Shown here: piece after piece, positions 40,822 to 48,753 of the stretch
Position numbering within the stretch: position 1 is the stretch's first letter
Layout of the letters: each line of letters begins with the position of its first letter
Source: Ardenticatenaceae bacterium
GTDB lineage: Bacteria > Chloroflexota > Anaerolineae > Promineifilales > Promineifilaceae
DNA length: 64,000 bases
NCBI GenBank assembly: GCA_020634455.1
Contig: JACKBQ010000001.1
Span: 2,604,001-2,668,000 of the forward strand
Direction of reading: 5' to 3'
The notes under the pieces: generated by a model
Told to the model about the DNA's origin: nothing
The model's input: only the letters and a program-made list of their open reading frames with translations
Databases searched by the model: none
Position numbers and translations under genes: made by a program

Positions 40822-41976
40822 TCATGTCAGGCTGTTTTGATAAGCGTTTAACAGCCGTGTCGCTAACTGCTCCCAACTAAAATTTTCTTCAATATGGGTT
40901 TTGGCTCCAACAGCAAGTTGGGCTTGTCGCTCTGGGTTTTGCAGGATGTGGATGAGCTCCTGAGTGATGCCGATGATGTCGCCCGTGGGGAAGGTGGCGC
41001 CGGAACGGCCGTTTACCACATATTCCCCCACCTGTCCCACCGCCTCCGCCACAACCGGGACGCCCACCGCCAGCATGTCTGCCAGCTTCACCGGACATTT
41101 GGTGCGGTTGAGCAGCGTATCTTCCATCAGGTAAATGCCCACGTGGGCCTGTGCCAGCAGCGCGGGTAACGCCGCCAACTCCACCCAACCCGCATCCTCG
41201 ATTGCGTCCCAAATGCCCGCCGCTTCGGCCTGTTGCCGGAAGTTGGCGGCGTCTTTGTCATACAGCCCGGCACCAACCATGAGAATGCGCAGATCGGGAA
41301 CGGCCGTCTTCACCCCCCGCAAAATTTCCACCAGCCGCCCCGTATCAAACTCAAACAACCGACTATACACCAAAACAGTTGGCTGCTCCGCTAACCGATT
41401 ACCAATTACCGCTAACTGATTACCAATTCCCGGCCCATTCGGCACATAAACCACCCGCTCCGGCGGGAGGCCTATGCCCCAGGCCAACGTTTGCAGGGCA
41501 CGGCTGGCGACGGTGAGGGCGTGGCAGTGGCGCATGCCCCACTGCTCTTGCCAGGCAAAAAAACGCTTTTGCCGCGGCGAATACGGGGCCAGCTCATTCC
41601 AGCCGCCCCAGCCTTCCCAATCATCGGTGTCCATGACGAGGCGCAGCTTGGTGCGATGAAACTGCCACAGCCACCAGGCCACCAGCCCGCTGTACGCTTT
41701 TGGTTTGAAGCAGTGCACTACGTCTGGTTGCCAGGCCAAAATCTCGTGCACCATGCGCCGGGTAATGCCCAAAACCCCACCCGCCAGCGGCACGTAGCGC
41801 AGCTCCACGCCACCTTCCTGCCAGCTTTTGTTTGCTTCGTCGGGGGTTTGCCAGGGGGGCATGAAGATTTTTGCCGCGTGGCCTTGCTGGGAAAACGGCC
41901 GTGCCAACCCCAGCGCCCGGCTAGCCATCGTTTTATTCGGGTGAAGGCCAAAGGGGCCAACCATTGCAATGCGCAT
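40822..41976 (-). CDS. Glycosyltransferase family 4-like
   Basis: 384 residues from the ATG at 41976 (MRIAMVGPFGLHPNKTMASR). GT-B fold: N-terminal Rossmann-like lobe with DVVHCFKPKAYSG, C-terminal lobe with VLVYSRLFEFDTGRLVEIL and the donor-binding KLADMLAVGVPVVAEAVG. It should transfer a sugar in the cytoplasm to a lipid or polysaccharide. Residues about 183-196 (GNQLAVIGNRL) are made of a GGTAATCGGT-type repeat at the lobe junction. The neighbouring acyltransferase gene ends 57 bases upstream, separated by another repeat, so both may act on glycolipid synthesis. Confidence 0.85.
   Translation of the reverse strand: MRIAMVGPFGLHPNKTMASRALGLARPFSQQGHAAKIFMPPWQTPDEANKSWQEGGVELRYVPLAGGVLGITRRMVHEILAWQPDVVHCFKPKAYSGLVAWWLWQFHRTKLRLVMDTDDWEGWGGWNELAPYSPRQKRFFAWQEQWGMRHCHALTVASRALQTLAWGIGLPPERVVYVPNGPGIGNQLAVIGNRLAEQPTVLVYSRLFEFDTGRLVEILRGVKTAVPDLRILMVGAGLYDKDAANFRQQAEAAGIWDAIEDAGWVELAALPALLAQAHVGIYLMEDTLLNRTKCPVKLADMLAVGVPVVAEAVGQVGEYVVNGRSGATFPTGDIIGITQELIHILQNPERQAQLAVGAKTHIEENFSWEQLATRLLNAYQNSLT
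41390..41430. repeat. Repeat inside the glycosyltransferase gene
   Basis: TAACCGATTACCAATTACCG and TAACTGATTACCAATTCC units encode about 14 residues in frame. Confidence 0.75.
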
Positions 41977-41984
41977 TTTGTGGA

Positions 41985-42050
41985 GAGATTGGAGACTGGA
42001 GATTGGAGATTTTTTGCATCCAGTCTCCAATCTCTAGTCTCCAGTCTCCT
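41985..42050. repeat. GGAGACTGGAGATTGGAGA-family palindrome at two gene ends
   Basis: GGAGACTGGAGATTGGAGA pairs with TCTCCAATCTCTAGTCTCC around TTTTTTGCATCCAG. It lies between the acyltransferase and glycosyltransferase genes and supplies the TAG stop of the acyltransferase. Confidence 0.8.
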
Positions 42051-42723
42051 TTTGTAGTTGTTCTGCCAGCAGCTCTTGCAGCCGGGGATGTTCCGCATAA
42101 ACGCCGCGAAACTCCGGCGGCAGCAGAGCGGCAACCCGGCACATCATCTCATCGGTGTGTTTCTGAAGAAATTCGTCCTTGTTGTGGCGGGGCAGCGGCG
42201 GCACGGTAAACGGCTCGCCGACCCGGATGGTGATATCTAGCCGTTGGAATCGTTTCAATCGCCGATAAACTTCTTTGTCCCAGGTGCCGGTTAGCGCCAT
42301 TGGCAGGATGAGTGCGCCCGTTTTGGCCGCCAGATACGCCGCCCCCGGCTTGCCCGGCTGCATCTGCCCGGTGGCGCTGCGGGTGCCTTCCGGGGCGACG
42401 GCGGCGATGCCCCCAGCGTTCAGACGTTTTTGTACCTCACGCAGCGTGCGAAAATCGGTGGTGTGGCGATCCAGCCAGAGTGCGTCCAAATTACGCGCCA
42501 CCCAGCGCCAAATCCAATACTTTTGGTATTTCTCCGCCACCATCATGATCACATCTTCCCGGTCAGATAGCACCATTGCCAAAATCGCATCTAGATGGCC
42601 CAGGTGGTTGCTCACGGCCAAACAGGCGCCGCTGGGCGGGATTTTGGCCATATCGGCGCTGTCAATTCGGGCAATGATCCGAAAAATGAAGCGAAAAACG
42701 AGTCGGAGAATTTTGAGAAACAT
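42034..42723 (-). CDS. 1-acyl-glycerol-3-phosphate acyltransferase-like (PlsC family)
   Basis: 229 residues from the ATG at 42723 (MFLKILRL); the upstream in-frame ATG at 42750 lies inside the promoter. H-x4-D motif NHLGHLD, then APEGTRSATG (phosphate-binding site) mark a PlsC-like enzyme that acylates lysophosphatidate or a related glycerolipid at the membrane; one hydrophobic N-terminal segment. The C-terminal codons and stop (KETGD*) come from a repeat. Confidence 0.85.
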   Translation of the reverse strand: MFLKILRLVFRFIFRIIARIDSADMAKIPPSGACLAVSNHLGHLDAILAMVLSDREDVIMMVAEKYQKYWIWRWVARNLDALWLDRHTTDFRTLREVQKRLNAGGIAAVAPEGTRSATGQMQPGKPGAAYLAAKTGALILPMALTGTWDKEVYRRLKRFQRLDITIRVGEPFTVPPLPRHNKDEFLQKHTDEMMCRVAALLPPEFRGVYAEHPRLQELLAEQLQKETGD

Positions 42724-42732
42724 AATGCCAAA

Positions 42733-42760
42733 ATTATATAGATTCCCCATTTTGGCACAA
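42733..42760 (-). promoter_or_regulatory. Promoter of the acyltransferase gene, near-leaderless
   Basis: Minus strand: TTGTGC (42760-42755), 16-base spacer, TATAAT (42738-42733, perfect -10). Transcription should start 7 or so bases later, only a few bases before the ATG at 42723, giving a leaderless or near-leaderless mRNA. Confidence 0.65.
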
Positions 42761-42765
42761 CCGCG

Positions 42766-42985
42766 TAGGGGCGAGGCAATCGGCCATGACCTTGGCTGAG
42801 TAAAAAATCTTCTCTCCGATTGCCTCGCCCTAATTCGCTAATTCGCCAACCATGATCTTGGCCAAACAAAACGCCTTCTCCCCGATTCTCTTGTTAAATG
42901 GCGCAAGCAAGCAGGGTGAGGCGGTGGCGAGACCAGATATTGCGTTTTTCAAAGAACATTCGCCACCGCCTCGCCCCTACCTGGG
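42766..42985. repeat. Two GAGGCAATCGG/GCGAGGC-type inverted repeats
   Basis: GGGGCGAGGCAATCGGC (42768) pairs with GATTGCCTCGCCC (42817), and TGAGGCGGTGGCGAG (42920) with CGCCACCGCCTCGCCCC (42961). They fill the divergent gap between acyltransferase and GMC genes. Confidence 0.65.
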
Positions 42986-43026
42986 AAGGTGGGTAAACTA
43001 GGTCATCTTTGCAGAGGTACCAACGA

Positions 43027-44517
43027 ATGAAGACGCAATTTGATTACATCATAGTGGGTGGCGGCACGGCGGGTGCAGTGGTGGCGGCGCGATTGGCGGA
43101 AAAGCCAGGTGTGCGCGTGGCACTGTTTGAGGCGGGGCCAAGCGACGAGGGTGACGACGCGATTTTGACCTTGCGCAACTGGCCCAATTTGCTGCGTACG
43201 CCGCTGGATTTTGATTATTTGATTGAGCCACAGCCAAGGGGCAACGGCCGTATCCGGCACGCGCGGGGCAAAATGTTAGGCGGTTGCAGCTCGCACAACT
43301 CCTGCATTGCCTTTTGGCCGCCAGATGAGGATTTGCGCATCTGGGAAGCCGCCGGGGCCGAAGGGTGGGGGCCGGATTGCGTACGGCCGTTCATCCAACA
43401 GGTTCAGCAAAAAGTGAATCTGGAATTCCCCGAACCAGTGAACGAACTGGGCCGCGCCTTTTTTGCGGCAGCGCAGGGCGCAGGCTACCCGGCTCGCGAC
43501 TTTGCCGGGAACATCCATCAGCTAGGCGTGGGCTGGTTTATGCTCAACAAGCTGGGCGGCGTGCGCCATTCCAGCTCGGTGGCGTATTTGCACCCGCTGG
43601 CGCAGTGGAACGGCCGTATCACCTTTTTCACCAACTGTTTTGTGGAGCGTGTTTTGCTAAACGGCCGTCGGGCCATCGGCGTGCAAACGGCCGACGGGCC
43701 CGTGTACGCCGAGCGCGAGGTGATTTTGAGCTGCGGCGCGTTCGATACGCCCAAGCTGCTCATGCTCTCCGGCATTGGCCCGGCAGACCATTTGCGCGAA
43801 ATGGAAATCGAAGTGCAGCACCACCTGCCCGGCGTGGGTGAAAATTTACTGGATCATCCCGAAGGCGTGGTCAACTGGGAAGCGTCCAAGCCCGTGCCGC
43901 CGGAGACGACGCAGCTGTGGGAGCTGGGGCTGTTTGCCCACACCCAGCCGGGGCTGGACGCGCCTGACCTCATGTTCCACTTTGGCACGGAGCCGTTCGA
44001 CATGAACACGGTGCCGGAAGGCTACCCGACAACAACCAACGGCTTTGCCCTGACGCCCAACGTGGCCCGCGCCAAAAGCCAGGGCACCGTGCGGCTGCGC
44101 TCGGCCAATCCCGCCGACCCGCCGCGCATTGATTTCCGCTATTTCACCGACCCGGAGGGGCACGACGAGCGGGTGATGGTGGCGGGCGTGAAGCTGGCCC
44201 GCGAGCTGGCGCAGCAGTCGGCGCTGAAAGAATGGATCAAGCAAGAACTGTCGCCGGGGCCGGAAGTGCAGTCTGACGAGGCGATTTCTGAGTATGTGCG
44301 GCGGACGGCGAACACGGTGTATCATCCGGCGGGGACGTGCAAAATGGGAGCGGTGGGAGATGAAACGGCCGTTGTAGACTCCCAACTTCGCCTCATTGGC
44401 CTGGACAACCTGCGGATCGCCGACGCCTCCATCTTCCCCACCATGATTGGCGTGAACCCGAATTTGACCTGTTTTGTGATTGGGGAACGGTGTGCGGACT
44501 TTCTAAGTAGCGAGTAG
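43027..44517 (+). CDS. GMC-family flavoprotein oxidoreductase (choline dehydrogenase-like)
   Basis: 496 residues from the ATG at 43027. FAD motif IIVGGGTAGAVVAARLAEKP, then GKMLGGCSSHNSCIAFWP (flavin attachment loop), GAFDTPKLLMLSGIGP, and the C-terminal active-site His region TVYHPAGTCKMG with SIFPTMIGVNPNLT. It should oxidise an alcohol such as choline. The next two genes encode a betaine-type importer, so choline to betaine aldehyde is a plausible reaction; no BetB is in view. Its stop (SSE*) is within a GCGAGTAGGCGAGTGG repeat. Confidence 0.88.
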   Translation: MKTQFDYIIVGGGTAGAVVAARLAEKPGVRVALFEAGPSDEGDDAILTLRNWPNLLRTPLDFDYLIEPQPRGNGRIRHARGKMLGGCSSHNSCIAFWPPDEDLRIWEAAGAEGWGPDCVRPFIQQVQQKVNLEFPEPVNELGRAFFAAAQGAGYPARDFAGNIHQLGVGWFMLNKLGGVRHSSSVAYLHPLAQWNGRITFFTNCFVERVLLNGRRAIGVQTADGPVYAEREVILSCGAFDTPKLLMLSGIGPADHLREMEIEVQHHLPGVGENLLDHPEGVVNWEASKPVPPETTQLWELGLFAHTQPGLDAPDLMFHFGTEPFDMNTVPEGYPTTTNGFALTPNVARAKSQGTVRLRSANPADPPRIDFRYFTDPEGHDERVMVAGVKLARELAQQSALKEWIKQELSPGPEVQSDEAISEYVRRTANTVYHPAGTCKMGAVGDETAVVDSQLRLIGLDNLRIADASIFPTMIGVNPNLTCFVIGERCADFLSSE

Positions 44518-44580
44518 GCGAGTGGCGAGTCAATCGTAAACTTCACTCGCAAACTGGCAGACTCGCCCACTCGCAAACTT
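44502..44580. repeat. GCGAGTGGGCGAG-family palindrome at a gene end
   Basis: GCGAGTAGGCGAGTGGCGAGT pairs with CTCGCCCACTCGCAAAC around a short loop. It contains the GMC stop codon. A second member is at 59836-59902. Confidence 0.75.
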
Positions 44581-44594
44581 TTTAAGGGATTTTC

Positions 44595-45629
44595 ATGACC
44601 AAACTACAACAGTTCACCATCTCCTGCCGCAAGGTTTGGAAGATTTTTGGGCCGAATCCGGGTGCGGTACGGCCGTTGCTAGACCAAGGCCTGTCGCGGT
44701 CTGAGATTTTGGCGCAGACCGGGCACGTCATCGCCGTGCGGGATGTGTCGTTTGACGTGCGGCCGGGGGAGATTTTTGTGGTGATGGGGCTGTCTGGCAG
44801 CGGCAAATCCACGCTCATCCGCTGCCTGTCGCGCCTCATCGAGCCAACCGAGGGCGAAATTGTGGTGGATGGGCAAAATGTCGTGGCCTACGATGCCGCC
44901 CAACTGCGCGAGCTGCGCCGCCACAAAATGAGCATGGTGTTCCAGCGCTTTGGCCTCTTCCCCCACCGCACCATTTTGGACAACGTGGCCTACGGTCTGG
45001 AGATTCAGGGGCTCAAAAAAGAGCCGCGATACGCCCAGGCGCGGCAGGTTTTGGAGATGGTGGGGCTGAAGAGCTGGGAAAATTATTATCCGCACGAGCT
45101 GAGCGGCGGGATGCAGCAGCGGGTGGGTCTGGCCCGCGCGCTGGCGGTTGATCCGGAAATATTGCTGTGCGACGAGCCGTTCAGCGCCCTGGACCCGCTC
45201 ATTCGGCGGGAGATGCAGGATGAGCTGCTGCGGCTGCAAAAAACGCTGAACAAGACGATCGTGTTCATCACCCACGACTTTTTGGAGGCGCTGAAGCTGG
45301 GTCACCACATCGCCATCATGAAAGATGGGGAGATTGTGCAGTTGGGTCGCCCGGAAGAGATTGTGGCCCATCCGGTCAACGATTACGTGCGGGAATTTAC
45401 CCGCGACGTGCCCCGCATCAAGATCATCACCGCCAAAACAATCATGGCGGTGGCGGCGGCGGATGCGGGCAGTGACCGCGTGACGGTGCACGCGGACACC
45501 ACGCTAGAAAAGCTGATCGGGCTAACGGCCGTTTCCCCCGACCCGCTCGCCGTTTTAGACAACGACGGTTGCGTCATTGGCATGGTGGATAGAACGGCCG
45601 TTTTGCAGGCGCTTTCGGAGGGTAATTGA
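44595..45629 (+). CDS. Glycine betaine/proline ABC transporter ATPase (ProV/OpuAA-like)
   Basis: 344 residues. ProV-type N-terminus with GLSRSEILAQTGHVIAVRDV, Walker A GLSGSGKST, signature LSGGMQQRVGLARALAV, Walker B ILLCDEPFSALD. The C-terminus (about 295-344: VHADTTLEKLIGLTAVS, IGMVDRTAVLQAL) is a shortened CBS-like domain, which in OpuA senses ionic strength. Energises the permease encoded 124 bases downstream. A CACAGAG repeat separates the two genes. Confidence 0.9.
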   Translation: MTKLQQFTISCRKVWKIFGPNPGAVRPLLDQGLSRSEILAQTGHVIAVRDVSFDVRPGEIFVVMGLSGSGKSTLIRCLSRLIEPTEGEIVVDGQNVVAYDAAQLRELRRHKMSMVFQRFGLFPHRTILDNVAYGLEIQGLKKEPRYAQARQVLEMVGLKSWENYYPHELSGGMQQRVGLARALAVDPEILLCDEPFSALDPLIRREMQDELLRLQKTLNKTIVFITHDFLEALKLGHHIAIMKDGEIVQLGRPEEIVAHPVNDYVREFTRDVPRIKIITAKTIMAVAAADAGSDRVTVHADTTLEKLIGLTAVSPDPLAVLDNDGCVIGMVDRTAVLQALSEGN

Positions 45630-45639
45630 GTGACCATTT

Positions 45640-45735
45640 TAGGAACAAAGAGATGCACAGAGACCCGCAGAGTTACACAGAGGTTTTTCTTCTCTCTGCG
45701 TAACTCTGTGTCTCCTCTGCGAAACTCTGTGTTAC
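45640..45735. repeat. CACAGAG/CTCTGTG palindromic repeat
   Basis: GCACAGAGACCCGCAGAGTT and ACACAGAGG pair with CTCTGCGTAACTCTGTG and CTCTGCGAAACTCTGTG in the gap between ATPase and permease genes. Confidence 0.75.
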
Positions 45736-45753
45736 GCTTTTTTGAGGCCAGCC

Positions 45754-47826
45754 ATGCGCATTGAAACTCGCCAGCGGCACGGGAAACGGCCGTATCTCCT
45801 CCTCGGCCTCATTTTGCTGGTGGGGCTGCTGCTACTGCACCATTTTGTGGTGAACCTGAACCTGTTCCCTGAAGCGTGGGATGTACGCCTGCGCGATCCG
45901 CTGGATGCTTTTAAGCAGTGGTCTATTCGCAACCGCACCATTTCGCCCATTTTCCTTTATTTTTTTGAGCCAATTAGCGACGCTATTGATTTTGCCCTGC
46001 GCCGGGCGGAGACGTTTTTGCTTTGGCTGCCGTGGCCGGTGCTGGCAACGGCCGTTTTCCTGCTGGCCCAGAAAGCGGGCAACCTGCGGCTGGCGCTGCT
46101 CACCACCTGCTGCCTGCTGTTCATGGTGCTGGTGGGACTGTGGCCAGAAAGTATGCAAACCCTGGCGCTGATGAGCGTCTCCGTGCTCATTGCCCTGCTG
46201 ATTGGCATTCCGCTGGGCATTTGGGCGGGACGAAACAAGAAAGTAGAGCGCGGGTTACGGCCGTTCCTCGATGCTATGCAAACGATGCCCGCCTTTGTTT
46301 ATTTGCTGCCGGTGGTGCTTTTTTTTGGCATTGCCCGCGTGCCCAGCGCCGTGGCCACCATCATCTACGCCCTGCCGCCCGCCATCCGGCTCACCACCCT
46401 GGGCATCCGCGAAGTGGACAAGGAAACGGTGGAAGCTGCACGCTCGTTTGGGGCCACGCCGCGCCAGATTTTGTTCAAGGTGCAGCTACCACTGGCCCTG
46501 CCGTCCATCATGGCCGGGGTGAACCAGACGATTATGATGGCCCTGGGCATTGTGGTGATTGCGGCGATGATTGGCGCGGCCGGGTTAGGCGGCATCGTGC
46601 TGGATGCGCTGCGCGGTTTGCGCGTGGGGCAGGCGCTGGAAGCCGGGCTGGCGATTGTGTTCCTGGCGGTGCTGCTGGACCGGCTCAGCGAGGCGGTTGC
46701 CGTGCGCAATCGAACAGGGGTGGTGGTGGAAAACGGCCGTCTCTTCCCCAAAAACTGGCAAACCAATCGGCTCATCATCCGGCTAGAATCTGGTCTGGAT
46801 TGGCTGTACCAATCATGCGGCAAGCTTTTGGCCCGATTGGCCGCCCTCAGCCGCAGCGATTTTGTGGTGCAGTACGCCTATCTGTTTGCCAGCCTGCTTT
46901 TGCTGGGTGGGCTGCTTTGGCTGGGGCGTGCGTTCGATTGGACTACATTCCCCACAGCGTGGCGGCTCAATTTGCAAGACCCGGTGGATACGGCCGTTCT
47001 TTGGGTGCGCGACAATTTGTTTGAGTTTGAATGGGGGCCATTTTTGCTGGGAACACGGCCGTTTAGCAACTTCGTCATCGTGCGGCTGCTCGATCCGCTG
47101 GACGCTTTCTTTCAGGAATTTCTCTCCTGGCCTGCGCTGATTGTGGGCGTGGCCCTGCTGGCTTACTGGGTGTCTGGCTGGCGGCTGGCGCTGGGCAGCG
47201 CGGCGGTGCTGTTCGGCGTGGGGCTGCTGGGCATGTGGGAGCTGGCGTTGGTAACGCTGAGCCAAACCATCGTAGCCGTCTTCTTTTCATTGATGATTGC
47301 CCTGCCGTTGGGGGTGTGGGCGGCCAAGAGTGATGTGGTAACGGCCGTTCTGCGCCCCATCCTTGACTTTTTACAGACGATTCCCGCCTTTGTCTATCTG
47401 GTGCCGGTGGTGATGCTGTTCAACGTGGGGCGCGTGCCGGGAATCATGGCCTCGGTGCTGTACGCCCTGCCGCCCGCCATCCGGCTAACCAATCTGGGCA
47501 TTCGCCAGGCCAGCCCGGAGGCGGTGGAAGCAGCTCTGGCGTTCGGCTCCACCAGCCGCCAACTGCTGTTCAAAGTGCAGCTCCCCCTGGCGCTGCCATC
47601 TATCATGACCGGCATCAACCAGACGGTGATGATGGTGCTGGCGATGGTCGTGGTAGCGGGCATGGTTGGCGGCGCGGGGCTGGGGTTGGAAGCGGTCAAC
47701 GGTCTGGCCCGGAACCAGCTCGGCCAGGGCATCGAGGCCGGTTTGGCCATTGTCATTTTGGCGGTGGTGATTGATCGGCTGCTACTGGCAGGCGCGGCGA
47801 GGGCGTCGGTAAGCGGTAATCGGTGA
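45754..47826 (+). CDS. Fused double permease for glycine betaine/proline (ProW-ProW-like)
   Basis: 690 residues from the ATG at 45754; a usual ProW has about 280-350. It consists of two permease units in tandem. Unit 1 has its EAA loop in EAARSFGATPRQILFKVQLP and unit 2 in EAALAFGSTSRQLLFKVQLP, followed by nearly identical SIM(A/T)G(V/I)NQT segments. Each unit is preceded by an extra hydrophobic N-terminal region. It would form both membrane halves of one transporter. No substrate-binding protein is encoded nearby. The last codons and stop (ASVSGNR*) come from a GGTAAGCGGTAATCGG repeat. Confidence 0.88.
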   Translation: MRIETRQRHGKRPYLLLGLILLVGLLLLHHFVVNLNLFPEAWDVRLRDPLDAFKQWSIRNRTISPIFLYFFEPISDAIDFALRRAETFLLWLPWPVLATAVFLLAQKAGNLRLALLTTCCLLFMVLVGLWPESMQTLALMSVSVLIALLIGIPLGIWAGRNKKVERGLRPFLDAMQTMPAFVYLLPVVLFFGIARVPSAVATIIYALPPAIRLTTLGIREVDKETVEAARSFGATPRQILFKVQLPLALPSIMAGVNQTIMMALGIVVIAAMIGAAGLGGIVLDALRGLRVGQALEAGLAIVFLAVLLDRLSEAVAVRNRTGVVVENGRLFPKNWQTNRLIIRLESGLDWLYQSCGKLLARLAALSRSDFVVQYAYLFASLLLLGGLLWLGRAFDWTTFPTAWRLNLQDPVDTAVLWVRDNLFEFEWGPFLLGTRPFSNFVIVRLLDPLDAFFQEFLSWPALIVGVALLAYWVSGWRLALGSAAVLFGVGLLGMWELALVTLSQTIVAVFFSLMIALPLGVWAAKSDVVTAVLRPILDFLQTIPAFVYLVPVVMLFNVGRVPGIMASVLYALPPAIRLTNLGIRQASPEAVEAALAFGSTSRQLLFKVQLPLALPSIMTGINQTVMMVLAMVVVAGMVGGAGLGLEAVNGLARNQLGQGIEAGLAIVILAVVIDRLLLAGAARASVSGNR

Positions 47827-47878
47827 ACGGTTATCGGTTCATCGCTTACTGCTTACCGCTTACCGCTTACCGTTCATG
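47806..47878. repeat. GGTAATCGGTGAACGG-family palindrome between convergent genes
   Basis: GGTAAGCGGTAATCGGTGAACGG pairs with TACCGCTTACCGTTCATG. It provides the stop of the double permease and overlaps the end of the convergent ModB-like gene. Confidence 0.8.
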
Positions 47879-48691
47879 CGCGTCCAGCCCCGTGAGCCAG
47901 CGGGTGACGCCAAAGGCCACCACCGCCAGCCCCAGCAGGATGAGGGCCGTGATGAAGGTAATGCGCAAATCGCGCTCCAGCGAGGCGTAGACCAGCAGCG
48001 GCATTGTTTGGGTAGTGCCTTGCAGGTTCCCGGCAAACAAGATTGTCGCGCCAAACTCCCCCAGCGCTCGCGCCCAGCTCAGAATCAGCCCGGCCAGCAG
48101 CCCGTTGCGGCTAAGCGGCAGCATGATGTGGCGGAAGATTTGCCAGCGATTGGCCCCGTCCACGGCGGCGGCGTCTTCAAATTCGGGGGGCAGGGCGGCA
48201 AAGCGGCTTTGGGCGGCGCGAATGTAGAAGGGGGAAGCGACGAAAAGTTGGGCCAGGACAACGGCCGTTCCCGAAAAAGTAATGGTAATCCCCAACTCGG
48301 CCAGGGGCAGACCCAGCAGCCCCCGCCGCCCAAACACCGACAGCAGCCCCAGGCCAGCCACCACCGGCGGCATCACAATCGGCAGCTCGATGAAGACGGT
48401 GAGCAGCTGCTTGCCGCGAAGCGGATACCGGGCCAGCACGTACGCCAGCGGTGTCCCCAACAGAATGATGAGCAGCACGCTGACGGCGGTGGTAGAAAGG
48501 CTAAGCAGGATGGCACTGGCGAGACTGCTTTGGTTGAGAACGGCCGTTCCCGGCAAACTCAGCGCCCGCCACACCAGCCCCACCAATGGCAAAATGAGGA
48601 ACAGGGACATGAGGGTAGCAAGAACGGCCGTCACCCACCCGACCCATCGTGCCGAACCTGTAGATTCAGATTTTTGCCCTACCTTCATCAA
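47867..48691 (-). CDS. Molybdate-type ABC permease (ModB-like), orphan
   Basis: 274 residues, about six membrane helices, with EAA loop EDAAAVDGANRWQIFRHIML. It resembles ModB/CysT permeases. No ModA or ModC is in view, so it either uses components elsewhere or the operon was broken. Upstream is the BTAD regulator on the same strand, 62 bases away. Confidence 0.8.
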   Translation of the reverse strand: MMKVGQKSESTGSARWVGWVTAVLATLMSLFLILPLVGLVWRALSLPGTAVLNQSSLASAILLSLSTTAVSVLLIILLGTPLAYVLARYPLRGKQLLTVFIELPIVMPPVVAGLGLLSVFGRRGLLGLPLAELGITITFSGTAVVLAQLFVASPFYIRAAQSRFAALPPEFEDAAAVDGANRWQIFRHIMLPLSRNGLLAGLILSWARALGEFGATILFAGNLQGTTQTMPLLVYASLERDLRITFITALILLGLAVVAFGVTRWLTGLDAHER

Positions 48692-48753
48692 TTGATTTTC
48701 TCCTGGAGAGTTCTCGCGCGTTTGTGGCAGCCAGTGGGCGGTATCGTTGGCCG

